Below, piece by piece: positions 1-8,696 of a stretch of DNA of 50,996 nt. Numbering within the stretch: the first letter of the stretch is position 1; every line of letters starts with the position of its first letter. This DNA is from Verrucomicrobiota bacterium. GTDB taxonomy: Bacteria > Verrucomicrobiota > Kiritimatiellia > Kiritimatiellales > Tichowtungiaceae. The notes under the pieces were generated by a model. It ran no database searches, was not told where the DNA came from, and saw nothing but the letters and a program-made list of their open reading frames with translations. The DNA lies in the NCBI GenBank assembly GCA_030153935.1, contig JASKKX010000002.1:1-50996 (forward strand), written 5' to 3'. Position numbers and translations under genes: made by a program.

Positions 1-1
1 C

Positions 2-529
2 CGCCTGCCGCAGACCGGCCTCGAGTTGCTCTGCAGTGACCTCGCTGGAAATGAAAAGGCGCTCGCCGCCCTGCTCAACGGGGCCCCTCTGAAAGTTTTC
101 GCCCATAACGTCGAAACCGTCGAACGGCTCACTCCCAACGTCCGTGACCGCAAAGCCTCCTTCAGCCGCAGCCTGCGCATACTGGAAAGAGCCAAAGAGC
201 TGCGCCCGGATATCATGACCAAATCGAGCCTCATGGCCGGACTCGGCGAAACCGAAGAGGACGTTCTCGCCACGCTGAACGCTTTGCGTAAAGCGGGTGT
301 CGAACTGCTTACCATCGGACAGTACCTTGCGCCGACCCGTACACACTACCCCGTCCTCTCTTTCCCGAGACCCGATCAGTTCGCACAGTGGGAACAGCTT
401 GCGCTCGGCCTCGGCTTCCGCGCCGCCGCCTGCGGTCCGCTGGTCCGCTCATCGTTCCAGGCCGGCGATTTGTATCGCGCCGCCATAAAAAACGGAACAG
501 ACTCGTTTGTTTCCAAACTAAAGGAATAA
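2..529 (+). CDS. lipA: Lipoyl synthase, C-terminal part (5' end outside window)
   Basis: This is the C-terminal ~175 residues of a radical SAM lipoyl synthase, which inserts two sulfurs into protein-bound octanoyl groups to make the lipoyl cofactor of 2-oxoacid dehydrogenases and the glycine cleavage system. The reading frame is open from base 2, so the TTG start in the ORF track is artificial. Typical LipA blocks are present: FAHNVETVERL, KSSLMAGLGE, a GQYLAPT stretch and a GPLVRSS block near the C-terminus that carries the conserved serine. The N-terminal auxiliary cluster cysteines and the CxxxCxxC motif lie upstream of the window. A nitroreductase gene follows after 12 bases, so the two may be cotranscribed. 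Identity is secure from the conserved blocks; completeness cannot be judged. Confidence 0.95.
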   Translation, partial: RLPQTGLELLCSDLAGNEKALAALLNGAPLKVFAHNVETVERLTPNVRDRKASFSRSLRILERAKELRPDIMTKSSLMAGLGETEEDVLATLNALRKAGVELLTIGQYLAPTRTHYPVLSFPRPDQFAQWEQLALGLGFRAAACGPLVRSSFQAGDLYRAAIKNGTDSFVSKLKE

Positions 530-541
530 GGAGAATACAAT

Positions 542-1147
542 ATGAAAACAGCAGATGCTATTCGCGCACGCCGCGCCGTCAAACATTTTGATGCCAGCCA
601 CCGCATGACCGAAAAGGAAAGAACCGAACTCCTGTCACTGGCCGTTCTGTCTCCCACTGCCTTCAATATTCAGAATTGGCGGTTTGTTGTGGTAACCGAT
701 ACGGAGCTGCGCAAACAAATTCGAGCCGTGGCCTGGGATCAGGCGCAGGTGACAGATGCCTCGCTGTTCATTGTTCTGTGCGCCGACCTCAGATCCTGGG
801 AAAAACAGCCCGTCCGCTACTGGGTGAACGCCCCGAAAGAAGTTCAGGAACTCATGGTTCCCGCTATCGACGCGTACTATCGGGATAAAGATCAGGTTCA
901 GCGGGATGAAGCCATGCGCTCCTGCGGCATCGCTGCTCAGACATTAATGCTGGCAGCGAAATCAATGGGCTATGACTCCTGTCCGATGGACGGTTTCGAT
1001 TACGAAAAAGTCGGCGAACTGATTCATCTTCCCGAGGATCATGTGGTTGCCCTGTTTGTTGCCATCGGCAAAGGCACCCAAGAGGCGTGGCCGCTCCCCG
1101 GCCAGCTCGGCCTCGATGAAGTGGTCATCCAGAACCGCTTTGCCTGA
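542..1147 (+). CDS. Nitroreductase family protein
   Basis: A 201-residue FMN-dependent nitroreductase-fold protein. These enzymes use NAD(P)H to reduce nitro compounds, quinones or other electron acceptors; the physiological substrate cannot be read from sequence. The N-terminus (AIRARRAVKHFD, then LSPTAFNIQNWRF) matches the FMN-phosphate-binding region of the family, and the CGIAAQTLMLAAKSMGYDSCPM stretch is the typical helix and second FMN-contact region (quoted only as a landmark). A GGAG ribosome-binding site lies about 7 bases before the ATG. The gene is 12 bases after lipA, and its 3' end overlaps the convergent flavin reductase-like gene by 23 bases. Length is normal for the family. 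Confidence 0.88.
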   Translation: MKTADAIRARRAVKHFDASHRMTEKERTELLSLAVLSPTAFNIQNWRFVVVTDTELRKQIRAVAWDQAQVTDASLFIVLCADLRSWEKQPVRYWVNAPKEVQELMVPAIDAYYRDKDQVQRDEAMRSCGIAAQTLMLAAKSMGYDSCPMDGFDYEKVGELIHLPEDHVVALFVAIGKGTQEAWPLPGQLGLDEVVIQNRFA

Positions 1148-1835
1148 CCGGACTCCGGGGATTGAATCCGTTGCGGAGGGTCTGAACTGAAAAAAACACT
1201 TCGGTGTGAATCCGTTCGGCAGGCACACCGCGGGCGCGGAGAAGATCAAACGCTTCATCGGTCATGGCGTCGTAGCCGCAAAGAAAAAAATCTGCGTCGT
1301 CCGGTAGAGTCACCGTTTCGAGCAGGCCGGTCAACCGTCCCTGATGAGTTTCCCCCTCGGCGGGTTCGCGCGACACCGCCAGTTGCAATGTCGTGTGCTG
1401 ACGCAGCAGTGACAGTTCCACGGCATCCCGGTGATAACGCACACCGTATAGACAAAGCACCGCACTCTGTGCATCCCGGGAGGAACGCAGGACACTCAGA
1501 AACGGCGCAATGCCGACTCCTGTGGCAACAAATACAGATGCCGGCCCTTTTCCGCCCGGACGGAAATCACCGAACGGCAGGCTCACCCGCACAACATCAC
1601 CGGGGCGTCTTGTCGCCAACCAGGTGCTGACCGACCCCTTGCGCGCCCGGCGGATCAGAAACCGCAGCACCGGCTCCTCCGGCCCCGAGGCCAGACTGTA
1701 GGGCCGCGAATCGCCGGTGGATGTAAACAGCACGGCACACTGGCCCGGCGTAAAAACATACTCCCCACGCTCCAGCGACAGCTCATAAATTTCCGGCGTG
1801 AAAAACCGGACGTTTCTGACCGCAAGCTCAAACAT
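1125..1835 (-). CDS. FAD/NAD(P)-binding ferredoxin reductase-like oxidoreductase
   Basis: A ~236-residue member of the ferredoxin-NADP+ reductase superfamily without an attached ferredoxin domain. The N-terminal beta-barrel carries the FAD motif RPYSLAS, and the NAD(P)-binding half carries VFVATGVGIAPFLSVL and the C-terminal FFLCGYDAM block. Such stand-alone modules pass electrons between NAD(P)H and a separate iron-sulfur or flavin partner; the partner here is unknown. The ORF runs upstream to 1877, but the Met at 1835 (MFELAV) fits the family N-terminus better. Its tail overlaps the nitroreductase tail by 23 bases on the opposite strand. A role as a methane/phenol hydroxylase-type or CDP-glucoseen-type reductase is equally possible. 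Confidence 0.82.
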   Translation of the reverse strand: MFELAVRNVRFFTPEIYELSLERGEYVFTPGQCAVLFTSTGDSRPYSLASGPEEPVLRFLIRRARKGSVSTWLATRRPGDVVRVSLPFGDFRPGGKGPASVFVATGVGIAPFLSVLRSSRDAQSAVLCLYGVRYHRDAVELSLLRQHTTLQLAVSREPAEGETHQGRLTGLLETVTLPDDADFFLCGYDAMTDEAFDLLRARGVPAERIHTEVFFSVQTLRNGFNPRSPVRQSGSG

Positions 1836-2028
1836 GAGCGAAAAAGTCTGACTAACACTCCGGGAAGTCAAGCCCAAGAAAATTTTTACATACAGAAATA
1901 ACGGGCAATGAGGCCGAGTATTTCTTTATTCCGTTTTGGTTTTCCTTTGTTCCCATCCGTTAAAGATAAAAAATTCTCCAGCAATAGCCGTTACTTTTCT
2001 GACCGGCTGCGGTAAACTGCTTCGCATT

Positions 2029-3249
2029 ATGAGAATCAATCCTTTTAAAGCCTGGCGGCCGACTGCTGAGAAGGCCGGGGAAATCGCATCCGTACCCTAC
2101 GATGTTGTCGACGTCAAACAGGCCCGCGAGCTGGCCGAGGACAACCCGCTCTCTTTCCTGCATGTGGTCCGCTCTGAAATTGATCTGCCCGACGATACCC
2201 ATCCGTATGATGACGCGGTCTACACGAAGGCAGTTGAAAATTTCAACGCCCTTAAACAGAGCGGCGCACTGATCCGCGACGAAAAACCCGGCATTTACCT
2301 CTACAGCCAGCAGATGGGCGAACACGTCCAGTACGGCATTGTCGCCTGCTGCCACATTGAGGACTATGAAAAAGGGCTCATTAAAATTCACGAAAAAACC
2401 CGCAAAGCTAAAGAACAGGACCGCACCCGCCATGTCGATGAGCTCAACGCCAATACCGGCCCGGTTTTCCTGACCTACCGCGACAGCGAACTCATCACCG
2501 GTCTCATGCAGCAGATCGCCGCCACCGAACCGATTTATCAGCTGACCGCACAGGACGGCATCATTCACACCGTTTGGCGGGTTGAAGAAACCGGCCAGTT
2601 CGCCGCCGCCTTCGCAACCATCCCGGCCTTCTACGTCGCCGACGGGCATCATCGCTCTGCCAGCGCCGTTGCCGTCGGCCGGGCGCGCCGCGAAGCCAAC
2701 CCGGACCACACCGGCGACGAACCCTACAACTGGTTTCTCAGCGTCATTTTCCCTGCCAGACAGCTTAAAATTCTGCCCTACAACCGCGTCGTTCTCGATC
2801 TGAACGGCATGAGTCGGAATGAGTTTTTCCAGGCATTGGAAAAATCTTTCACAGTAAAAGAAACCGAAAAGAAAGTTCCGGATGCGACTGGATCAGTCTG
2901 CATGTATATCGATCGCAAATGGTTTGAACTCACACCTCAAGAAGCCGTCTCCAACGATCCAGTCGACTCGCTCGACGTCAGCATCCTGCAGGATCGCGTC
3001 CTCGCGCCGCTGCTCGGCATCGACGACCCGCGCGAAAGCAACCGCATCGACTTTGTCGGCGGTATCCATGGAACCGATGAACTCGAACGCCGAGTCAATG
3101 CCGGCGAAGCCGTCGTCGCCTTTTCGCTCTATCCGACCACGCTGGACCAGCTCATGGCCGTCGCTGATGCCGGTCGGCTCATGCCGCCCAAAAGCACCTG
3201 GTTCGAACCGAAACTCCGCTCCGGCCTGCTCGTCAATACACTCGATTAA
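2029..3249 (+). CDS. DUF1015 family protein
   Basis: A 406-residue protein of the DUF1015 (COG4198) family, which is widespread in bacteria and archaea and has no settled biochemical function. Family landmarks include the N-terminal INPFKAWRP and ASVPYDVVD blocks, IKIHEKTR, the FYVADGHHRSASA motif and a C-terminal MPPKSTWFEPKLRSGLL block. The ORF extends to 1936, but the ATG at 2029 was chosen because family proteins begin just before the PFKA...RP motif. No clear Shine-Dalgarno sequence precedes it. The gene stands alone between the flavin reductase and rex; the 100-base gap before rex holds the rex promoter and operator. Confidence 0.9.
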   Translation: MRINPFKAWRPTAEKAGEIASVPYDVVDVKQARELAEDNPLSFLHVVRSEIDLPDDTHPYDDAVYTKAVENFNALKQSGALIRDEKPGIYLYSQQMGEHVQYGIVACCHIEDYEKGLIKIHEKTRKAKEQDRTRHVDELNANTGPVFLTYRDSELITGLMQQIAATEPIYQLTAQDGIIHTVWRVEETGQFAAAFATIPAFYVADGHHRSASAVAVGRARREANPDHTGDEPYNWFLSVIFPARQLKILPYNRVVLDLNGMSRNEFFQALEKSFTVKETEKKVPDATGSVCMYIDRKWFELTPQEAVSNDPVDSLDVSILQDRVLAPLLGIDDPRESNRIDFVGGIHGTDELERRVNAGEAVVAFSLYPTTLDQLMAVADAGRLMPPKSTWFEPKLRSGLLVNTLD

Positions 3250-3295
3250 ACTCTGTATCCGGATAATGGCTTTTTATTTCAATCATTCATTAAGT

Positions 3296-3315
3296 ATCGA
3301 TTGACTTCTATCGGT
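3296..3315. promoter_or_regulatory. Putative Rex operator upstream of rex
   Basis: The sequence ATCGATTGACTTCTATCGGT is a near-palindrome of the form ATCGAT-N8-ATCGRT. Two more copies with the same 8-base spacer lie in the hydrogenase/adhE divergent promoter. The site covers the -35 element of the rex promoter, so binding would be expected to repress. Rex is known in other bacteria to regulate itself, adhE and hydrogenase genes. Assigning this palindrome to Rex is inference; it differs from the usual TTGTGAA-type Rex site. Confidence 0.6.
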
Positions 3316-3330
3316 GTAGATTGTTATACT
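3301..3330 (+). promoter_or_regulatory. Sigma-70-type promoter of rex
   Basis: TTGACT (3301-3306) and TATACT (3325-3330) are separated by 18 bases and lie 22 bases before the ATG, leaving a very short leader containing a GGAG ribosome-binding site at 3341. The -35 hexamer sits inside the putative operator at 3296-3315. Confidence 0.6.
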
Positions 3331-3351
3331 TTTCGTTAACGGAGATATTCA

Positions 3352-3999
3352 ATGAGTGAACTGGAACGAAAAACCGCCGGAGTACCGACCCTGAAACGCC
3401 TGCCGCTCTATTTGCGGCTGTTGCGGCAAATGAAAGAAGCCGGAGAGGAATACGCTTCCGGCGCGGTCGTCGCCCGCGAACTGGGACTCGATCCGATTGT
3501 CGTCCGCAAAGACCTCGCCATCACCGGAGCCGTCGGCCGCCCGCGCCTTGGATTTCACATGGACGAAATTATTACGGCCATCGAAAACTTTCTAGGCTGG
3601 TCGAACACCTCCGATGCCTTCCTTGCCGGGGTCGGCAACCTTGGCACCGCCCTGCTCGGCTACCAGGGTTTCGAACAGCACGGCATGTGCATTGTCGCTG
3701 CCTTCGACGCCAATCCGGAAATCATCGGACAAAAAATCCACGGAAAAACCATTCTCAACATTAACAAACTGCCGACACTCGCCAAGCGGATGCACGTTCA
3801 GATCGGCATCATCACCGCCACCGCCTCCGTCGCACAGGGCATTGCCGACACCATGATCGCCGGCGGAATCCGCGGCATCTGGAATTTCACTCCGGCCAAA
3901 CTCAACGTGCCGAAACACGTCATCCTCCAGCGCGAAGATCTTGCCTCCAGCCTGGCTGTTCTCTCGCATCGGCTCCTGATCGGCCATGTCCCGAGCTGA
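3352..3999 (+). CDS. rex: Redox-sensing transcriptional repressor Rex
   Basis: A 215-residue Rex protein: an N-terminal winged-helix domain (about residues 10-80) and a Rossmann NAD(H)-binding domain with GVGNLGTAL at 93-101 and the domain-swap C-terminal helix (LASSLAVLSHRLL). Rex represses fermentative and respiratory genes until NADH rises and displaces it. The recognition region reads VVRKDLAITGAVGRPRLGF, not the more common RRDLSYFGxFGxxGxGY form, which agrees with a diverged DNA target (inference). The gene has its own promoter with a palindromic operator, and the same palindrome recurs at the hydrogenase/adhE promoter about 5.7 kb away. The hydrogenase operon ends convergently 90 bases downstream. 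Confidence 0.95.
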   Translation: MSELERKTAGVPTLKRLPLYLRLLRQMKEAGEEYASGAVVARELGLDPIVVRKDLAITGAVGRPRLGFHMDEIITAIENFLGWSNTSDAFLAGVGNLGTALLGYQGFEQHGMCIVAAFDANPEIIGQKIHGKTILNINKLPTLAKRMHVQIGIITATASVAQGIADTMIAGGIRGIWNFTPAKLNVPKHVILQREDLASSLAVLSHRLLIGHVPS

Positions 4000-4026
4000 A
4001 AAAACCGGCAGGACACTGAAACCGGT

Positions 4027-4046
4027 TGAATGATCCCGTTCATTCA
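4027..4046. terminator. Weak bidirectional hairpin between rex and the hydrogenase operon
   Basis: TGAATGA and TCATTCA form a perfect 7-bp stem with a 6-base loop between two convergent genes. There is no strong U-run on either side, so a role as a terminator is only suggested by position. Confidence 0.3.
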
Positions 4047-4088
4047 CTGTATTTCAGGAATTCATATTCAGCGTGAAGACTGTTCCAC

Positions 4089-5522
4089 TCAGGAATGTTC
4101 CAGCAGCTGCGCAAGTTTTCGTCCGGCGACAACCGGATTGCAGAGTACGCCCGGACCGCTCATGCACCCGCCTTCACAGCACATGACTTCAATGAAGTTG
4201 CCGTCGCCGTCGCGGGTTGCCGCCGCTTTCAGCCGCATCAGCGATTTGCTGTCGAGCCCGTTGAAGCAAACCGGTTTCAGGTCGGCCTGTTCTTCCGCCA
4301 ACTGAGCGCGGATGGCACCGGTGACCCCGCCGCTGACAGCGAAACCGCGTCCGCCGGCCTGTGCCGGATGTTCGAACGGCTTCGACTCGCATTCCTGCAC
4401 GTCGATTCCGGCAGCAATCAGTATGGCCCCAAGCTCCTCAAAGGTCAGTACATAGTCTATATTCGGATTGTTCAGTGCTTCTGTCCGCTTGGCGATACAC
4501 GGGCCGATGAATACGGTAACCGCTTCGAAATCGGCCTCTTTGATCATGCGCCCGCTGATGGCCATCGGAGAAGGAGTATGCGAAATGAACTTTTCGAGTT
4601 CCGGCAGATGCTTGTTCACAGCTTCAACATAGGCCGGGCAGCAGGAAGTGGTCATAAAGGGCGCTCCGGCTTTAATGCGCTCTTTCCATTCTGCCGCCTC
4701 GCGCCGAACGGTTTCGTCGGCGCCGACAGCAACTTCCGCGATCCGGGTAAATCCAAGCTGCTCAAGAGCGGCGGCAATCCGGCCGAGATCGCCGGGAAAC
4801 TGGCCGACGATCGATGGGGCCAGCAGGGCGATACCTTTCTTTCCGCTCTTCAGCATTTTCAGCACATCAATCATCTGCGACCGGTCCTGAATGGCAGCAA
4901 ACGGACAGGCGCGGGCGCACTGCCCGCAGGCAATACACTTTTTATGATCAATGACTTCCCGTCCGTCTTCGTCTTTGAAGACCGCTTTGACCGGACAGAT
5001 TTCTTCGCAGGGAACCGGTGTGCGCACGACAGCATTATACGGACAGGCTTGCATACAGAGTCCGCAATTCACACATTTATCCGGGTTGATCACTGCGCGT
5101 CCGTTGATCATCTCAATGGCATCTTTCGGGCAGTTGGTCTGACAGGCGCGACCCAGGCAGCCGCGGCAGGCGTTGGTGACCAGATACTGGCTTTTCAGAC
5201 AGGCGCTGCAGGCGATGTCAATGACGGTCAAGGCAACGCTTTCGACCGCCTCGCGTTTCAATGCCCGGTTGAAATAATTCCGCAGCGGAGTCAGTTCATC
5301 GGTTTCATCTTCGACACCGAATCCGAGTGCCGCCATGGTGCGGTATTTGAGCACTTCGCGATCCTTGTAGACACAGCAGCGGGACGCCGCCCCGCCCTTC
5401 GGGCGTATTTTTATCGGAATATGGTCGATCGCATCCTCCGGATTGTCGCTCATGAAGGCTTCAGCCACATGAACAAGCACTTCTTTGCGAATACGGTTTG
5501 CCTGATTATCATACCGCATCAC
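4089..5522 (-). CDS. [FeFe] hydrogenase catalytic protein (group B-like, monomeric)
   Basis: A 477-residue iron-only hydrogenase. The N-terminal half is rich in cysteine [4Fe-4S] motifs (CRGCLGRACQTNCP near 119, CVNCGLCMQACP near 150, CEEICP near 172, CIACGQCARACP near 196). The H-cluster motifs follow: TSCCPAY (292-298), GPCIAKR (340-346) and EVMCCEGGCMSGPG (445-458). The TSCCP cysteine used for proton transfer in catalytic enzymes is present, so catalysis is expected. No small-subunit tail, signal peptide or PAS domain is seen, so it is a cytoplasmic soluble enzyme, probably ferredoxin-linked. It is the last gene of the operon and overlaps the preceding [2Fe-2S] gene by 14 bases. The HydE/F/G maturases are not in the window. 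Group B assignment is by motif impression and would need a phylogeny. Confidence 0.9.
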   Translation of the reverse strand: MMRYDNQANRIRKEVLVHVAEAFMSDNPEDAIDHIPIKIRPKGGAASRCCVYKDREVLKYRTMAALGFGVEDETDELTPLRNYFNRALKREAVESVALTVIDIACSACLKSQYLVTNACRGCLGRACQTNCPKDAIEMINGRAVINPDKCVNCGLCMQACPYNAVVRTPVPCEEICPVKAVFKDEDGREVIDHKKCIACGQCARACPFAAIQDRSQMIDVLKMLKSGKKGIALLAPSIVGQFPGDLGRIAAALEQLGFTRIAEVAVGADETVRREAAEWKERIKAGAPFMTTSCCPAYVEAVNKHLPELEKFISHTPSPMAISGRMIKEADFEAVTVFIGPCIAKRTEALNNPNIDYVLTFEELGAILIAAGIDVQECESKPFEHPAQAGGRGFAVSGGVTGAIRAQLAEEQADLKPVCFNGLDSKSLMRLKAAATRDGDGNFIEVMCCEGGCMSGPGVLCNPVVAGRKLAQLLEHS

Positions 5523-5793
5523 AACGGTCTCCTTTGCTGCCGATCAGTATCCGGTCACAGGCTTCAATCAGGCTTTCAGCCGATACATTACTGAGCAGCA
5601 TCCGATTCACGCGGGCAAACGGCGGACGGCCGTTCCGCGGATCGCCGCATACTCCGAGGCAGTGTGACCCGCAGATGTTCACATGCGGACGCAACCGGGC
5701 CGGAAGCTCTTCGGCCAGATTCAGAAGGTGCCCCGCGCCCATAACGAAGCAGGTGGTTCCTGTGCAGATTTCAACATCAATCAGTTCATCCAT
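5509..5793 (-). CDS. Thioredoxin-like [2Fe-2S] ferredoxin (NuoE-type)
   Basis: A 94-residue protein resembling the C-terminal [2Fe-2S] domain of NuoE/HydC-type subunits. Cysteines C10 and C15 (C-x4-C) and C41/C45/C49 (C-x3-C spacing) supply the likely cluster ligands. It probably carries electrons between the sensory/catalytic hydrogenases and a redox partner. It lacks the N-terminal helical region of full NuoE. A GGAG motif precedes the ATG; the gene begins 15 bases after the SpoIIE-like phosphatase and overlaps the hydrogenase start by 14 bases, indicating translational coupling. The operon has a second protein of this type as its first gene. Confidence 0.82.
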   Translation of the reverse strand: MDELIDVEICTGTTCFVMGAGHLLNLAEELPARLRPHVNICGSHCLGVCGDPRNGRPPFARVNRMLLSNVSAESLIEACDRILIGSKGDRCDAV

Positions 5794-5808
5794 GTCTATG
5801 TCTCCGTT

Positions 5809-6984
5809 CTAGATATAACGAATATTCACTTCTTTCAGATAGTTCTCTTCAAGTACCTGTTTAATCCGTTTGAGCAGGTTGCGTCGGATTTCCAAATCGA
5901 CCGGCAGGCTCGGATCCTGATGGGCATCGTTGATGCGCGTCCCGACGACGAATTCAATCACATCGCTTTCCCGCAGCAACTCGACGAGCTGTGTCGCCGC
6001 ATTGCTTTCCATCGGCAAATTTCCGCTTTCAAGGATGCGCTGCACCTCGGTGAGGGTGAGAATGCCTTCCGTTACCAAATCGACTCCCTCCATAAGCGAT
6101 ACGGGGGGAAAAGGCGACTGCCCGCGCAGCAGCGGTGTGCGCAGCGGACGGCTCAGCTCGCGGGCGATAATTTCGGCGCTGGTTCCGCCGCAAATGATTT
6201 TTCGTCCGTCAAAGGTTTCGACCAGCCGGGCGAATTCCTGATCGCGCGCGGCGGCGTAGGGCGGCCCGGAAAGCACCAGGGTGCGGCGCGGCTTGCGCAT
6301 ATACACCGCCGCGCAGGTGGTATCGTCGCCCGCTCTGCGGCCCGGTTCTTTATTCAGCGCCTCGCAAACGATGCGCCGCACCAGATCGCGCGCGGAAATA
6401 TCGGGTTTTCCGGCCAGCAGATGCTGAACAAAGCCAACGACCCCGCTGCGCCGCCAACCCAGTTTATAAAACGACGTGCCCATGCCGGCCTCGGTGACCC
6501 CGTCCGAAAAAAAGATGAGCCGGTCTTCGGGCCGCGGTTCGTAGACGGTCAACCGCAATGTACGGTAGTCCTGATGCCGGCTGCCGAGTTCCTCACACGG
6601 CAGATCGATGACTTTTCCGTTACGAATACAAATAAACCGGGGATTCCCCTGTTCAATAACCCGTATAGTGCGGTTGTCGCGGCAGTCCACCACCGTGTAG
6701 GTGGCGTAGCCGATTTTGCGGACGGCGCAGATCGGCAACACATCCATCATAATTTCCGCCGACCGGATCATGTCCAGTTCACTTTGCGCAAATTTCAAGG
6801 CCATTTTGGCGGTCATCGACGCCAGGATACAGGCTTTCATTCCGCTGCCCAACCCGTCCGACAGCACAGAAATCACCCGCCCGCTCTCGCGGTCGCGATG
6901 CGATAGAAACGCATCGCCGCAGGCATTTTCGGTCGCTTTGCGGACCTGATAAAATTCGACTTCTTTAAACAGGCCGGCTTTCAC
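5809..6984 (-). CDS. SpoIIE-type PP2C serine phosphatase of the hydrogenase operon
   Basis: A 391-residue protein whose N-terminal ~210 residues form a PP2C/SpoIIE phosphatase domain with the metal-binding aspartates in SDGLGSGMKA (~42-51), FFSDGVTEAG and GDDTTCAAV. The remaining ~180 residues form a further domain with no familiar motif (CGGTSAEIIA, LTEGxL-like and LPVDLEIRRN stretches). SpoIIE-like phosphatases are often found beside sensory [FeFe] hydrogenases, where they are thought to transmit the signal, but the phosphoprotein target is unknown. The gene overlaps the upstream sensory hydrogenase by 4 bases (ATGA). No anti-sigma-factor antagonist or HATPase kinase gene is in the operon, so the substrate must be encoded elsewhere. 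Confidence 0.85.
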   Translation of the reverse strand: MKAGLFKEVEFYQVRKATENACGDAFLSHRDRESGRVISVLSDGLGSGMKACILASMTAKMALKFAQSELDMIRSAEIMMDVLPICAVRKIGYATYTVVDCRDNRTIRVIEQGNPRFICIRNGKVIDLPCEELGSRHQDYRTLRLTVYEPRPEDRLIFFSDGVTEAGMGTSFYKLGWRRSGVVGFVQHLLAGKPDISARDLVRRIVCEALNKEPGRRAGDDTTCAAVYMRKPRRTLVLSGPPYAAARDQEFARLVETFDGRKIICGGTSAEIIARELSRPLRTPLLRGQSPFPPVSLMEGVDLVTEGILTLTEVQRILESGNLPMESNAATQLVELLRESDVIEFVVGTRINDAHQDPSLPVDLEIRRNLLKRIKQVLEENYLKEVNIRYI

Positions 6985-8696
6985 GGTTCGACGCCCTCCT
7001 CTCCGGCGTAATCATCGGCAATCGAGCGCAGCAGGATTTCGGTATCGGCCATATGTTCGCCGAGCTTGAAGGCGACTTCCTGCACCGTTGCCAGATTTTT
7101 GTTGATCACTTCGCGGGCCCGGCTGGCAATATGCTCGCGGCGGAGTTCGCTGGATGTGACATCGAAGAAAATCCCGCCGACGGTCTCGCCCTGCTCAATA
7201 ACAAAGATATGAATGTTGAGGATGCGGTTGCCCACACGCATCATATCGCAGTCATATTCCTCGCCGGTTTCCAGCACGCGCCGGAAAATTTCGGGAAAAG
7301 GAATGCTTCTGTCGAGCCGCGCTCCCTCCATTCCGGGTTTTGCCTGATACGTCAGAAGCAGTTCTTCGCCGAAGAGCCGCGCAAAGTTTTCATTGCACTC
7401 CACAATCCGCAGCGCGGCATCGGCAATCACGACACCTGACGGCATGCACCGCAGCAGCGCGTTGGCTTTTTTCTGCGCCCGTTTTCGAAGATTGGAAAGG
7501 CACATGGCCGGTTCCGCACATCCGGCCACGACAGCCAGCGCGAATGCGCAGCAGGTTTCGTAGCCGCACCCGCCGCAGTTGAGTTCATCGGCGGCGCTGT
7601 GTTTTCCGATGCTCGCAAGTGCTTCGGTCAGGCGGCGCGGGTCGATCGGCTCCGGTTCCGGGGCCGGGCGGTGAATCGTCATTCTCAGGTTCAGACCTGC
7701 CGGACCTGACGGCACATCGGGAAAAACGGTCCGGCGGCGGATTTCCAGCTCACCGTTCAATGCCATCTCTTTGCTTACACAAGGCCCTCCCAGACAGCCG
7801 CCGTCACAGGCCAGCAGTTCGAGAAACACCGGCTCCGCCGGAGGCATGGTTTTGAATCCATTCAGTGCGTGGCGGATATTCCGAAGTCCCGCCACACTCA
7901 GCAGCCGCGCCGGATTGTCTTTCAGACTCAAGCGAAGTGTCTCGTTCATGCCTCCGGCCATGGGATAAAGAGCGCCCTCTTTAGCCGCGTACGGCACAAA
8001 CGCTTCATCCGGAAAAACGTCTGCACCGCCCGGCAGGAGACCGGCTTCGCTGAGCCAGCGTTGAAGATCCTCAAACGTCAGGGCCACGTCAATCAGCTCT
8101 TCGTGTTCGTCGGCTTCACATTTTTTTGCGATGCAGGGTCCGATGAAAACCACGCCGGTTTTTTCTCCGAAGGTTTCACGCAGGAACTTGCCGTGCGCGA
8201 GCATCGGCGACAGCGTCGGCGTGAGCGCATCTGCCATTTCCGGGATATATTTACAGATATAATCCACGGCAACCGGACAGGCGGTCGAGAGATTCAGTTT
8301 CCGTCCGGCGGTTCTCAGCCGGTCGGCAACCGCATGATTGACCAGCTCGGCACCCAGCGCGGTTTCGCTGACGCCGGCAAAGCCGAGTTTTTTCAGTGCA
8401 TGGATCAAGGCCGCAGCCGGGACGCCGGGAAAGGCGGCGGCGTACGACGGGGCCAGCGAAACGAAAACGTTATCCAAACGATCCAGCAGATATTTCACGC
8501 GGCCCAAATCGTCGCGGATATGCTTGGCATGAGCCGGACAGACCTCGACGCAGCGGCCGCAGGCAATGCAGGCTCCCGCAATGACCGCCGCCCGGCCCTT
8601 TTCCACCTTGATGGCTTTTACCGGGCACTGACGCAGGCACTTGTAGCAGTCCTGACATTCTGTCTCGACCGTATAAACAGGAAAGGTCTTGTTCAT
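6981..8696 (-). CDS. Sensory [FeFe] hydrogenase with PAS domain (HydS-like, group C)
   Basis: A 571-residue hydrogenase-like protein. In order it has two [4Fe-4S] motifs (CQDCYKCLRQCP, CIACGRCVEVCP; residues 14-53), an H-cluster domain with STACP (137-141), GPCIAKKCE (186-194) and ELLACDGGCLGGP (293-305), a CGGCGYETC iron-sulfur motif plus C399 (374-399), and a PAS domain (~411-515) with a helical tail. In L1 the first cysteine of canonical TSCCP, the proton-transfer residue, is alanine, which fits a low-activity H2 sensor, not a catalyst. The domain order matches the HydS class found in Clostridia and Thermotogae. It is coupled by 4-base overlaps to the [2Fe-2S] gene before it and the phosphatase after it, so H2 or redox state is probably passed to the phosphatase (inference). 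Confidence 0.92.
   Translation of the reverse strand: MNKTFPVYTVETECQDCYKCLRQCPVKAIKVEKGRAAVIAGACIACGRCVEVCPAHAKHIRDDLGRVKYLLDRLDNVFVSLAPSYAAAFPGVPAAALIHALKKLGFAGVSETALGAELVNHAVADRLRTAGRKLNLSTACPVAVDYICKYIPEMADALTPTLSPMLAHGKFLRETFGEKTGVVFIGPCIAKKCEADEHEELIDVALTFEDLQRWLSEAGLLPGGADVFPDEAFVPYAAKEGALYPMAGGMNETLRLSLKDNPARLLSVAGLRNIRHALNGFKTMPPAEPVFLELLACDGGCLGGPCVSKEMALNGELEIRRRTVFPDVPSGPAGLNLRMTIHRPAPEPEPIDPRRLTEALASIGKHSAADELNCGGCGYETCCAFALAVVAGCAEPAMCLSNLRKRAQKKANALLRCMPSGVVIADAALRIVECNENFARLFGEELLLTYQAKPGMEGARLDRSIPFPEIFRRVLETGEEYDCDMMRVGNRILNIHIFVIEQGETVGGIFFDVTSSELRREHIASRAREVINKNLATVQEVAFKLGEHMADTEILLRSIADDYAGEEGVEP

Noticed and set aside
4095-5594. 499-codon plus-strand ORF antisense to the hydrogenase gene
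   Set aside because: It is a shadow of the GC-rich third positions of the real minus-strand gene, which carries all H-cluster motifs.
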